The notes under the pieces were generated by a model that made no database searches, was not told the DNA's origin, and saw only the letters and a list, made by a program, of their open reading frames with translations. From AP-15 sp963818695 (GTDB lineage Bacteria > Pseudomonadota > Alphaproteobacteria > ATCC43930 > CGMCC-115725): a stretch of 64,000 nucleotides of DNA. Made by a program: the position numbers and the translations under genes. Each line of letters opens with the position of its first letter. Position 1 is the first letter of the stretch. The stretch is from NCBI GenBank assembly GCA_963818695.1, contig CAWFTG010000003.1, forward strand, positions 310,001 to 374,000, read 5' to 3'. Shown piece after piece: positions 35,746 to 43,568 of the stretch.

Positions 35746-37179
35746 TTAACCGAACGTTTGGGCGATGTGGGCATAGAGGGCGCGCAGCGCGGTAGCCTCG
35801 GCGCCTTCGGGGCGGCCGGGGCGGGATTGCAGGTTCCATGCCATGACGTCGAGATGCGCCCAGGGGATGCCGGGCTCGACAAATTCCTGCAGATACAGCG
35901 CAGCGGTGATGGCGCCGGCATGCGGCGATTCCGACACGTTGTTGATATCGGCCACTTTGCTGTCGATCATCTTGCGATAGGGCCTCCATAGCGGCATCCG
36001 CCACATGGGGTCGTCTTCGGCCTTGGCCGTCTCGAGCAAATCGCGGGCGAGCGCGTCGTCATTGCAGAAGAGGGCCGCCAGCTCGGGGCCGAGGGCCACC
36101 CGCGCCGCCCCGGTCAAGGTCGCCATGTCGATCAATAACTCCGGCCTCTCGGTCGAAGCTTCGGCCAGCGCGTCGCACAGGATCAGCCGGCCTTCGGCGT
36201 CGGTGTTGCCGATCTCGACAGTCAGCCCCTTCCTGGTGCGCACGATGTCGAGCGGGCGCATCGCGTTGCCCGACACCGCGTTCTCGACGCAAGGCAGTAG
36301 CACCCGCAGGCGCACCGGCAGCCGGGCGTCCATGATTGCTTGGGCGAGCCCCAGCACGACTGCCGCGCCCGCCATGTCCTTTTTCATCAGGCGCATGCCG
36401 GAGGCGGTCTTCAGGTCGAGCCCGCCGCTGTCGAAGCACACTCCCTTGCCGACCAGAGTCACCTTCGGCGCCGCCGGATCGCCCCAGACGATGTCGACAA
36501 GCCGCGGGGCGCGCACGCTGGCGCGGCCGACCGCGTGAATGGTCGGATAATTCTCGGCGAGCAGATCGTCGCCGACGATAACACGATGACGCGCGCCGGC
36601 GGCCTTGGCGACGCGGACCGCTTCGCCGGCGAGCTCCTCGGGGCCCAGGTCCCCGGCCGGCGTGTTGGCGAGATCGCGGGCGAGGAACACCGCTGCGGCG
36701 AGCCGCTCGACGCAGCCGCGCTCGGATTTCTCGGGCCACACCAATGTCGCGGCAGATCGGGGCTTTGCGCTATAACGTGTAAAGGCGTAGGTCGCCAGCG
36801 CCCAACCGAGCGCGAGGTGTGTCGGGTCCGCGCCATCAGGAACCGCATCGAGCCGATAGCGCGCTTCCGGCAGTGCGGTCTGCAGCCCGGCGAGCGCCCA
36901 TATCCCTCCCTCGGCATCGGGTCCGTCGCCGAGCCCGACGAGCACCCGGGCGAGGTTGCCGGTTGCGCCGGGAACCAGGGCGTGCTTTCCCGCTTCGGCG
37001 GAAAAGCCGATCGATGCCAACCAGTTACGCTCGCGCTCCGGCGCCTTTTCGAGCCAGGCCGGGAATTCCCCCTTGGTTAGAGCGGCGATCGGAACCGCGC
37101 CTTCGGTTTCGTCGATCAGTGAAAAGGGCATCTCGGTGCTCTCGTAGAGGTCGGGACGACCCGCAGAATGGCGGGCCAT
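35746..37179 (-). CDS. Leucyl aminopeptidase family M17 peptidase
   Basis: A 477-aa two-metal aminopeptidase. The M17 catalytic core is clear: VTLVGKGVCFDSGGLDLKTA, MRLMKKDMAGAA and NTDAEGRLILCDAL, with the metal ligands in order. The N-terminus (about 1-150) is the usual macrodomain-like part. ATG 37179 is one base from the DUF3108 gene; an internal ATG (PFSLIDETE) is also possible. It is the last gene of a five-gene minus-strand run and recycles peptides. Confidence 0.9.
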   Translation of the reverse strand: MARHSAGRPDLYESTEMPFSLIDETEGAVPIAALTKGEFPAWLEKAPERERNWLASIGFSAEAGKHALVPGATGNLARVLVGLGDGPDAEGGIWALAGLQTALPEARYRLDAVPDGADPTHLALGWALATYAFTRYSAKPRSAATLVWPEKSERGCVERLAAAVFLARDLANTPAGDLGPEELAGEAVRVAKAAGARHRVIVGDDLLAENYPTIHAVGRASVRAPRLVDIVWGDPAAPKVTLVGKGVCFDSGGLDLKTASGMRLMKKDMAGAAVVLGLAQAIMDARLPVRLRVLLPCVENAVSGNAMRPLDIVRTRKGLTVEIGNTDAEGRLILCDALAEASTERPELLIDMATLTGAARVALGPELAALFCNDDALARDLLETAKAEDDPMWRMPLWRPYRKMIDSKVADINNVSESPHAGAITAALYLQEFVEPGIPWAHLDVMAWNLQSRPGRPEGAEATALRALYAHIAQTFG

Positions 37180-37180
37180 G

Positions 37181-38062
37181 CTATCTCGAGCAAGACCGAC
37201 CGGTTGGACACAGTTCCTCGAACCGGATCACCAGTGGCATGAAGAAGACCGGTACCGTGATCGACAAGGGCAGCAGTTTGGCGTCATCGGTCACGGTCAG
37301 CTCCATTTTACGGGGCGCGTCGTCGGGGTCGCCGTCCTCGCTGGTTTCGCCTCGGAAGCCGGCGATCGGACGCAAGGTCAGTTCGGCCCGCAGCGTGCCG
37401 TCGCCCGGTTTATTCCTCGGCAGGATCTCCCCGGCGAGGTCGAAGCGCCGGGCGCCGTCATAAACTGGGATCGTAAACCTGCGTCCGGGCCCGGCCGTCC
37501 GCAGCGCCTCGCGGATGCGCTCCAAAGCCGACAATGGATCGACCGAATTCTTGCGGAACCCCTCGGCCAGCGGCGGCTTTCGGCTGGTGTCGTCGGGACC
37601 TCGCTCGGCGACCGTCGCGCCGGAACGATGGACGAAGAGCATGCTGACCCGGCTGTCGCGACGCTTGCGCAGATCATAGGCCGCCAGATAACGCGACGGC
37701 TCCGCCGTCCGATCCGCGGCAAGGCGCCCCTCCGCCGAAGCAGTCGCGCGAAAGCGGGAGAGCAGGTGCGGCAAACCCTGCGTCGTGATTTCGATCTCGT
37801 CGTGATACCCGGCAACGCCATCGCGCAAGGTCAGGCGGATATTGGCTGCAGGAAGCCCGGCCCAATACGCGCTGTAGTTTGCGACCATCTCGTCGGCGGC
37901 CGCCGGTCCAGCCGCAACCGCTGCCACCAGGAGGATGGCATAGCCGAGCCGTGACCAGGGTTGCCGCCAACAGCGCGGCAGGGTCTTAGACCGGGACGTA
38001 ATTCCAGCTTGCTCCGTTCCAGACGATCTTCTCGCCGCCGGGAAACAGCAGCTCGATCGCAC
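37181..38062 (-). CDS. DUF3108 periplasmic protein
   Basis: A DUF3108-family protein of at most 293 aa. A hydrophobic export signal (YAILLVAAVAAGPAAADE) is followed by the family body (YSAYWAGLPAANIRLTLRDG, SRFRATASAEGRLA, VYDGARRFDLAGEI, ITVPVFFMPLVIRFEE). The only conventional start before the signal is GTG 38062, which puts 25 residues ahead of it and overlaps the small gene upstream by 77 bp; CTG 37981 would fit better but is rare. The start is thus uncertain. Function in the family is unknown, probably envelope-related. Confidence 0.72.
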   Translation of the reverse strand: MRSSCCFPAARRSSGTEQAGITSRSKTLPRCWRQPWSRLGYAILLVAAVAAGPAAADEMVANYSAYWAGLPAANIRLTLRDGVAGYHDEIEITTQGLPHLLSRFRATASAEGRLAADRTAEPSRYLAAYDLRKRRDSRVSMLFVHRSGATVAERGPDDTSRKPPLAEGFRKNSVDPLSALERIREALRTAGPGRRFTIPVYDGARRFDLAGEILPRNKPGDGTLRAELTLRPIAGFRGETSEDGDPDDAPRKMELTVTDDAKLLPLSITVPVFFMPLVIRFEELCPTGRSCSR

Positions 38063-38213
38063 CCGACGGCGAGCGGGTGCGCTTGACCCTGCCCGCGGCG
38101 CCCAACGCCTCCGCCTCCCAGCGGTCGGTAATGGCGAGCCCGATCCGGCTCGGGCTCAGCCCGTCTCTCTGCAGCGCTATCGCGTCGTCGAAAAGCTCGC
38201 GGACAATGCTCAT
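37986..38213 (-). CDS. Small conserved protein of unknown function (75 aa)
   Basis: A 75-aa protein (ATG 38213). It begins MSIVRELFDDAIALQRDGLS and ends FPGGEKIVWNGASWNYVPV. No domain is recognised; the end resembles beta-rich peptides. It lies between the bicupin gene and the DUF3108 gene on the same strand, which supports expression as part of that unit. Confidence 0.6.
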   Translation of the reverse strand: MSIVRELFDDAIALQRDGLSPSRIGLAITDRWEAEALGAAGRVKRTRSPSGAIELLFPGGEKIVWNGASWNYVPV

Positions 38214-38233
38214 GTGGAGACCCCGCCCTTTCG

Positions 38234-39427
38234 TTAAGGCACGAGTTCGGCGACCGTGTCGTCAGGCAGCCGGCCTTGCGCCCGATACTGCCCGATCTTA
38301 TCGAGCAGCGGCGCATCGGACACAGTGTAAAGGATCGCATCCATGTTACCGGCGTTGCTGTGGCGGTGCCAGGCAAAACCCGGCACGACAAAAATATCGT
38401 TCGCCCGCCATTCGAAGCGCTGCCCGGCAGCTTCCGTAACGCCCTCGCCTTCGATCACGATGTACAGTTTACTCGCGGTCTCTCGCTTGAACCGGGTCGC
38501 CTCATCCCGGCGGAGCAGCGTCGCGCCGTAATCCAACGTCGGAAACAGCGACGCGCCGGTCGCCGGGTTGACGAACCTCAGGCTAAGCGCGTCGTAGGGA
38601 TCCCCCTCTTCCTGGCGCAGCCCGTCGAGCGCCTCGCGGATGTCACCACCGCGATAATGGAACATTGGCGTCGTGTCCCGCCCGAAACCGCGCCGGTGGT
38701 GCACAAACCGCGGCAGCAAGCCGCCTCGACCGTAGAGCTTCTGCGAATACGAGGGCTGTCGGATCACCCGTTGCGCGCGGGCGTTGCCGTCGGTTTCTCC
38801 GGGGTACGCCTCGTCGAGCCAGACGCAATCGAGAAATTCCATCAGCGGGAAATCCAAAACGTCGATCCACACGACCGGCGCGTCGCCGTCATTGCCGTGA
38901 TCGTGCCAGGTGCCGTTCGGGGTCAGGATCAGATCACCGCGCGCCGCCTCGCAGCGCTCCCCGTCGATCGTCGTGTAGCCGCCCTCGTCCGACAGGATGG
39001 TGCGGCTGGCATTCGGGGTGTGGATGTGGACCGGGGCAACATCGCCCGGATTGTAGATCGATACCGCGCAGCGCATCGTGGCGGTGACTTGCAGGCGCCC
39101 GCCGAGCCCGGGGTTGGTCAGCAGAAACTGCTGTCGTTCGGCGAATTCTATCGGCGAGATTTCGGCGCCGCGCGCGATCTCGGCGATGCGATCGAGATAA
39201 GGCGAGATCTCGCTCCATCGCCAGTGATGGGCAACGGGCTTGAGCTGGGCGGCGCCGACCCGGCCGGCGGCAATCCGCCCGCTGGCGTCGAGCCCGGTTT
39301 CGCGAAACCATGGGCGTTGCGCCGGGGCGTTGGCCTCGGTTCGCAGCCAGATGTGAAACCTCCCAGCCTCGGAATTGAGCCGCTCCATCGCCTCTCTCGG
39401 CCCGATGGATGGCGCCGGGTTGCTCAT
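38234..39427 (-). CDS. Gentisate 1,2-dioxygenase-like bicupin
   Basis: A 397-aa protein with two cupin domains. The N-terminal domain has HIHTPNASRTILSDEGGYTT and TWHDHGND, giving the metal histidines; the C-terminal domain (YIVIEGEGVTEAAGQRFEWR, PGFAWHRHSN) also keeps histidines. This is the layout of gentisate or 1-hydroxy-2-naphthoate dioxygenases that cleave aromatic rings with Fe(II). No ring-cleavage follow-up genes (maleylpyruvate pathway) are in view, so the substrate is open. Its start overlaps the stop of the 40176 gene (ATGA). Confidence 0.78.
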   Translation of the reverse strand: MSNPAPSIGPREAMERLNSEAGRFHIWLRTEANAPAQRPWFRETGLDASGRIAAGRVGAAQLKPVAHHWRWSEISPYLDRIAEIARGAEISPIEFAERQQFLLTNPGLGGRLQVTATMRCAVSIYNPGDVAPVHIHTPNASRTILSDEGGYTTIDGERCEAARGDLILTPNGTWHDHGNDGDAPVVWIDVLDFPLMEFLDCVWLDEAYPGETDGNARAQRVIRQPSYSQKLYGRGGLLPRFVHHRRGFGRDTTPMFHYRGGDIREALDGLRQEEGDPYDALSLRFVNPATGASLFPTLDYGATLLRRDEATRFKRETASKLYIVIEGEGVTEAAGQRFEWRANDIFVVPGFAWHRHSNAGNMDAILYTVSDAPLLDKIGQYRAQGRLPDDTVAELVP

Positions 39428-40176
39428 TTCAATTCCTTCGCTCGGGCGAACAATCTCAGATCGGCGACGAGGCCTTCATCGCGCTCGATACCGTACTCGC
39501 TGCGCTCGGTCTCGGCCTTTTCGAGCACCATCAAAACCGCCGGATCCGCGGTTTCAAAGACGCGCAGGTTTCGCTTATCTAACTCCAGCTCCGCCAGCTT
39601 CGCCTTGATGGGCACTGCGGGCAGCCGTTCGGCGATGTCGATCAGCTCGATCAACCCACCGACTGTTATCCCGGCGGCCTCGATCTCTTGTTGCAGCGCC
39701 TCGACCGCGGCGGCTTTCGCTTGTGTTTGCGCCTGCCTCGCTCGAGCCTGTTCGTCGGCTTGTCGGCGGTATTCGGCATAATGCGGCTGGATCCTTTGCA
39801 GGAAGGTCGGCGTCGGCAATTCGCGGGTATCGATCCAGCTCTTCGCCTTGGTCCAGGTCGTCGCAAGCCAGTGGCGGATCCCCGGGTCCTTGATATCGCG
39901 GATGCGGTCGGCCCGCAGGGCGGCCGCCCAGCGGATCTGGGTAGGAGCGCCCGTCAATACCGCCCAGCCATCCTCCTCCGGTAGGACGCCGACGGCCGGA
40001 GTGGGTTTGACCTCGGCGGCTTGTCCGGTCTCATGACGCCTTTTCGCCTGCTCGAATTGCCGGCGATACTCCGCTTCCCATTCGTCGCTGTCCTCATCCG
40101 GCACAAAGCCGTTCTTGTCCCACAAGGCGCGTGTGGTCGCCTCGATCGCTTCTTCACGCACTACCTGAAGGTTCAT
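39424..40176 (-). CDS. Uncharacterised acidic-helical protein (250 aa)
   Basis: A 250-aa protein starting at ATG 40176 (AGGAGC just upstream). Nothing in it matches a family I can name. Residues about 15-45 are highly charged (DKNGFVPDEDSDEWEAEYRR), the middle has WAVLTGAPTQIRWAAALRAD and a helical Ala/Gln-rich segment (about 145-175). It overlaps the bicupin start, so the two are translationally coupled, which suggests a shared role. No signal peptide or membrane segment. Confidence 0.6.
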   Translation of the reverse strand: MNLQVVREEAIEATTRALWDKNGFVPDEDSDEWEAEYRRQFEQAKRRHETGQAAEVKPTPAVGVLPEEDGWAVLTGAPTQIRWAAALRADRIRDIKDPGIRHWLATTWTKAKSWIDTRELPTPTFLQRIQPHYAEYRRQADEQARARQAQTQAKAAAVEALQQEIEAAGITVGGLIELIDIAERLPAVPIKAKLAELELDKRNLRVFETADPAVLMVLEKAETERSEYGIERDEGLVADLRLFARAKELK

Positions 40177-40380
40177 GCTCCTGGCCTCCGCTGGTCGACC
40201 CGGTCCCAGACGGTAGCACGATCCGACGCGACGACGAGAGGCCTTGACGATGCGTCGAGCTCGATATCTGGCCGGGAGCCCGGCTTTTCCGGCGCTGGTT
40301 GAGGATAGCGGTAGCATCGCCCAGCCCCGGCGGCGCACGGCCTAGATCGGCTTTGAGGAATTCAAAACCACTGACGGAAT

Positions 40381-40457
40381 TGGTAGCGGGAGAGGGATTT
40401 GAACCCCCGACCTTGGGATTATGATTCCCCTGCTCTAACCAGCTGAGCTATCCCGCC
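40381..40457 (-). tRNA. tRNA with CAT anticodon (elongator Met, or Ile2)
   Basis: The minus-strand cloverleaf has acceptor GGCGGGA/TCCCGCT, D arm GCTC/GAGC, anticodon loop ATCATAA and T arm GGGGG/CCCTC with TTCAAAT. The body is 74 nt (40384-40457) and CCA is encoded (40381-40383). CAT is the anticodon; the sequence suits elongator Met, though an Ile2 tRNA modified by lysidine has the same anticodon. It overlaps the 3' end of mnmA by 23 bp. Confidence 0.93.
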
Positions 40458-41619
40458 ACAGGCGCTCGGATATAAGAGGCGGGCGCGGATGGGTCAAGCT
40501 GGGCCGGCGGATCCAGCCGCCGCCGAGCACCCGGTCGCCGTCGTAGAGGACCGCGGCTTGGCCCGGCGCCACCGCACCCGCGGGCGCATCCAGATCGAGT
40601 TCAGCCTCCCCGGTCCGCGAGCCGGGGTAGAGCCTTGCCGGTACCGGCATCTGCGTCGAGCGAAGCTTCGCCGCCACTGCCATGCCATCGGCCGCCGGCG
40701 CGCCGAGCCAATTCAGCTCGCCGAGAAAAATTCGGGTTTCGGCCAATCCGGCTCGCGGACCAACGACCACGCGCCGCTTTTCGGGCTCGATCTCCAGCAC
40801 ATACAGCGGCTCGTCCGCGGCGATCCCGAGCCCCTTGCGTTGCCCGACTGTGAAAAGGGCGATGCCGTTGTGACGGCCGAGCACGCGGCCGCTGCGATCG
40901 ACGATGTCGCCCGGTTCCCGAGCCTCGGGCCGCAGCCGCTCGACTAGACGAGCGTACGATCCGCTCGGCACAAAGCAGATATCCTGACTGTCGGGCTTGT
41001 CCGCAATCGGCAGGCCGAAATGCCGCGCCAAGGCACGAGTCGCGTCCTTGCTGAGGCTGCCCAGCGGAAAACGCAGGAACTGTAATTCCTCGCCCTTCGT
41101 GGCAAATAAGAAGTAGCTCTGATCGCGCGCCGCGTCGCGTGCCCGGTGGAGCTCGGGCCCCTCCGGACCGGCAACCCGGCGCGCATAATGCCCGGTCGCC
41201 AATGCCGAAGCATCGAGATCCCGGGCCACACTCAGCAGATCGCGGAACTTGACCCGCTGATTGCAGCGGATACACGGGACCGGCGTCTCGCCTCGGGCGT
41301 AGCTATCGACAAAGTCGTCGATGACCGCAGCGCGGAAGCGGCTCTCGTAATCGAGCACATAATGGGGGATGCCGAGGCGCTCGGCGACCCGAGAAGCATC
41401 GTAGATGTCGCGTCCGGCACAGCAGGCGCCGCTGCGCCCTGCGGCGGCGCCATGGTCGTAGAGTTGCAGCGTGATGCCGACAACGTCAAAACCTCGCTCG
41501 ACCAGCACCGCGGCGGTCACTGACGAGTTGACCCCGCCCGACATCGCGACGACCACCCTATGGCTGGCCGGGTCGCCTGGCAGATCGAGGTCCGCCGGAT
41601 TGAGGTTTGGCAGGGTCAC
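40435..41619 (-). CDS. mnmA: tRNA-specific 2-thiouridylase MnmA, with PP-loop Asp-to-Asn change
   Basis: MnmA thiolates U34 of certain tRNAs. GTG 41619 overlaps the tenA stop (GTGA), giving 394 aa. The two catalytic cysteines are in PCIRCNQRVKF and DICFVPSGSY, and the C-terminal beta domain ends at DGDRVLGGGWI. In the PP-loop, SGGVDSS reads SGGVNSS: the conserved Asp is Asn (AAC). After GGGWI the frame continues through RRPSLTHPRPPLISERLWRD and stops inside the downstream tRNA gene. Both oddities could be consensus errors. Confidence 0.88.
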   Translation of the reverse strand: MTLPNLNPADLDLPGDPASHRVVVAMSGGVNSSVTAAVLVERGFDVVGITLQLYDHGAAAGRSGACCAGRDIYDASRVAERLGIPHYVLDYESRFRAAVIDDFVDSYARGETPVPCIRCNQRVKFRDLLSVARDLDASALATGHYARRVAGPEGPELHRARDAARDQSYFLFATKGEELQFLRFPLGSLSKDATRALARHFGLPIADKPDSQDICFVPSGSYARLVERLRPEAREPGDIVDRSGRVLGRHNGIALFTVGQRKGLGIAADEPLYVLEIEPEKRRVVVGPRAGLAETRIFLGELNWLGAPAADGMAVAAKLRSTQMPVPARLYPGSRTGEAELDLDAPAGAVAPGQAAVLYDGDRVLGGGWIRRPSLTHPRPPLISERLWRDSSAG

Positions 41620-42293
41620 GACTTCGCCTGCAAGCCCATCTGCCAAAAATCCGCCTCGAGCCGGGCGGCGGCGGCGAAAGTGCTGGCAAGAGAGGAAAAG
41701 CGCCCCTCCCCACCCCGCCGGGCGAACTGCCCATCGAGCGCCGCTGCCGCCTCGCTGGCCAGGTCCTGGTAATCCGACCCCGCATACATTTCGAGCCATT
41801 CGCGGTAAGGATTGCCTTCGAACCGAGTCGTGGCATCGGCGACCCGCTCCGCCGCAATCACGGCATAACCGACAATGCACGGCGCGAGCGCCACTTCGAG
41901 GTCGAGCCGGTCGCCGGCAACACCGCGGTCGAGCACAAAGCGGGTATAGGCAATGGTTGCTGGTGCCTCGGGCTCGCTTGCCATCGCCGCTTCCGACAGC
42001 CCCCAGCGGCGGCAGTAATCGATATGAAGTCCGATCTCGACATCGAGAGTGGCGGCAACGAAGCGCTGCGCACGGCGCATTTCGCCGAGTGCATCGGATT
42101 TGTAGATCGCCAGACCCCAGGCACGTGCGAAATGGATCAGAAAGAGATAGTCCTGCACCAAATAGCGTCGGAAGCAGGCCTCGGGCAACTCGCCGCTGGC
42201 CAGCAGAAGCACAAACTGGTGGCGGATATAGGCGAGCCAGTCCCGATCGGACGCCGCGACCAGACGCGCGAAAAGGGCCGGCTCGGCGGTCAT
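41616..42293 (-). CDS. tenA: TenA family protein (thiaminase II / aminopyrimidine aminohydrolase)
   Basis: A 225-aa all-helical TenA/PqqC-fold protein from ATG 42293. Known members hydrolyse aminomethyl pyrimidine for thiamin salvage. The sequence shows YLVQDYLFLIHFARAW, the conserved EIGLHIDYCRRWG and APCIVGYAVIAAERV (with the catalytic Cys), and a C-terminal DFWQMGLQ. It is coupled to mnmA and downstream of fdx, though functionally unrelated to either. Confidence 0.88.
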   Translation of the reverse strand: MTAEPALFARLVAASDRDWLAYIRHQFVLLLASGELPEACFRRYLVQDYLFLIHFARAWGLAIYKSDALGEMRRAQRFVAATLDVEIGLHIDYCRRWGLSEAAMASEPEAPATIAYTRFVLDRGVAGDRLDLEVALAPCIVGYAVIAAERVADATTRFEGNPYREWLEMYAGSDYQDLASEAAAALDGQFARRGGEGRFSSLASTFAAAARLEADFWQMGLQAKS

Positions 42294-42310
42294 CGGCCTG
42301 ATACCGAAGT

Positions 42311-42643
42311 TCAGCCGAGCAGCAGGTTTCGGCTCGCTGCGGGAAGCTGCACCGTCAAACCATCCAGCTCCTCGCTGATAACAATCTGGCAACCGAGGCG
42401 CGACGTAACCGTGAGATTGAACGCAAGGTCGAGCATGTCCTCCTCGTCCTCAGTCGCCTCGGTGAGCAACTCGTACCATTGTGGATCGACTATGACATGG
42501 CACGTCGAGCAGGCGAGCGAGCCTTCGCAGGCGCCTTCGATGTCGATGTCGTGGCGGCGCGCGATTTCGAGCACCGACATTCCGAGGGGTGCATCGACCT
42601 CGCGCCGGGTGCCGTCGCGCTCGATGAAGATCATCTTCGGCAT
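42311..42643 (-). CDS. fdx: ISC-type 2Fe-2S ferredoxin
   Basis: A 110-aa ferredoxin of the adrenodoxin/Isc Fdx type. The cluster ligands are visible in EGACEGSLACSTCHVI (C-x5-C-x2-C) and the distal cysteine in TSRLGCQIVISEE. It supplies electrons for Fe-S cluster assembly. Its ATG overlaps the stop of the HscA-like gene (position 42643), and the run with iscR, nifS, iscS and iscA supports the ISC role. Confidence 0.92.
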   Translation of the reverse strand: MPKMIFIERDGTRREVDAPLGMSVLEIARRHDIDIEGACEGSLACSTCHVIVDPQWYELLTEATEDEEDMLDLAFNLTVTSRLGCQIVISEELDGLTVQLPAASRNLLLG

Positions 42644-43086
42644 TACTCAGGCCGCGGCGCCAGGTCTTCAGCGAGAATTGCCGCGGTCAGCGCCGGGCTC
42701 GCGCCGGCCGACAGCTCGGGCTTTCGGCTGAAATGCATCACCTTCAGTCCCGCCGCTTCAGCAGCCGCTCGCAGCTTGTCCGACAAATCCGCACCGGCTG
42801 TTTCGGCGAGGACAACCACGGCATGACTGACCGGGCGAACCAGGGCGCGTTCGGCGCGAATCCGCGCCGCTTCGAACAACTCTTGCCACTGTGCCTCTCC
42901 GGCTGTGAGATCGGGCGCGACCAAGGCGCGCTCGAAGCCTTCGCGATCGCCAAGAACCACCGCATTGCCGCCGACCGAGAAGGCTACTTCGACCTCAGCG
43001 CCGCCCGCGTCAATGCCGACCGCAGCTCCCGGTGCGCTCGGATCGGCCGGCCCTCCGTCCGGCTCTTCGATCTGGAACAGCTTCAC
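42643..43086 (-). CDS. Short HscA-like (Hsp70 ATPase-derived) protein
   Basis: A 147-aa protein in the hscBA position of the isc cluster. Its start (LFQIEEPDGGPADPSA, then AAVGIDAGG) resembles the HscA leader and the phosphate-1 segment VGIDLGTT. The middle (AERALVRPVSHAVVVLAETA, then AAAEAAGLKVMHF) follows the Hsp70 pattern A-E-x-x-L-G-R-P-V-x-x-A-V-I-T-V ... A-G-L-x-V. The rest of the ATPase and the whole substrate-binding part are missing; so are the Thr-Thr of the phosphate loop. It may be a stub evolved from HscA or an unrelated protein; I rate the resemblance as likely. Confidence 0.6.
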   Translation of the reverse strand: MKLFQIEEPDGGPADPSAPGAAVGIDAGGAEVEVAFSVGGNAVVLGDREGFERALVAPDLTAGEAQWQELFEAARIRAERALVRPVSHAVVVLAETAGADLSDKLRAAAEAAGLKVMHFSRKPELSAGASPALTAAILAEDLAPRPE

Positions 43087-43125
43087 GCCAACCCACCGCG
43101 CGCGGCGCGCTAAGAGTGTGGCTCT

Positions 43126-43467
43126 TTAAACGTGAAACAACTCGCCGCAGCCGCAACGTCCCTTCTCGTTGGGGTTGCGGAAGGTGAACCCGTTCTGCAG
43201 CTTCTCCTCGACGTAATCCATTTCGGTGCCGAGAATGAACATGACCGCTTTCGGATCGACCAGGATCGTGACGCCCTTGTCTTCGACGACCTCGTCGAAC
43301 TTGCCCCTCTCATCGGCGTATTCGAGCGTGTAGCTGAGGCCCGAGCAACCACGCGACCGCACGCCGATGCGAACTCCGATCGACGGCTTGCCACGGTTGG
43401 CGAGAAGCGCCTGGATGCGCTGCGCCGCGGCGTCCGTCACCGACAAGGCCTGCTTTCTCGCCATCAC
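43126..43467 (-). CDS. iscA: A-type iron-sulfur carrier protein IscA
   Basis: A 113-aa A-type carrier (a start one residue later is possible). The three cysteines are in RSRGCSGLSY and RCGCGELFHV, arranged as in IscA/SufA. It receives and passes on 2Fe-2S or 4Fe-4S clusters. It lies between iscS and the HscA-like gene, with an 81-bp gap to iscS that contains tandem duplications. Confidence 0.93.
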   Translation of the reverse strand: MMARKQALSVTDAAAQRIQALLANRGKPSIGVRIGVRSRGCSGLSYTLEYADERGKFDEVVEDKGVTILVDPKAVMFILGTEMDYVEEKLQNGFTFRNPNEKGRCGCGELFHV

Positions 43468-43511
43468 TCGATCTCCGACCGCGAAATATCCAACCTCGGC
43501 ATGAACTAAAT

Positions 43512-43568
43512 TCCGGACTATCCGGACTATTATGTGGGTATGCCCCTCTTATGTGGGTATGCCCCTCT
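43512..43568. repeat. Two adjacent micro-tandem duplications between iscA and iscS
   Basis: TCCGGACTA is present twice in a row (43512-43529), and TATGTGGGTATGCCCCTCT twice in a row (43531-43549 and 43550-43568). The second includes the last codons of iscS. Both are perfect, which points to recent slippage or an assembly artefact. Confidence 0.9.
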
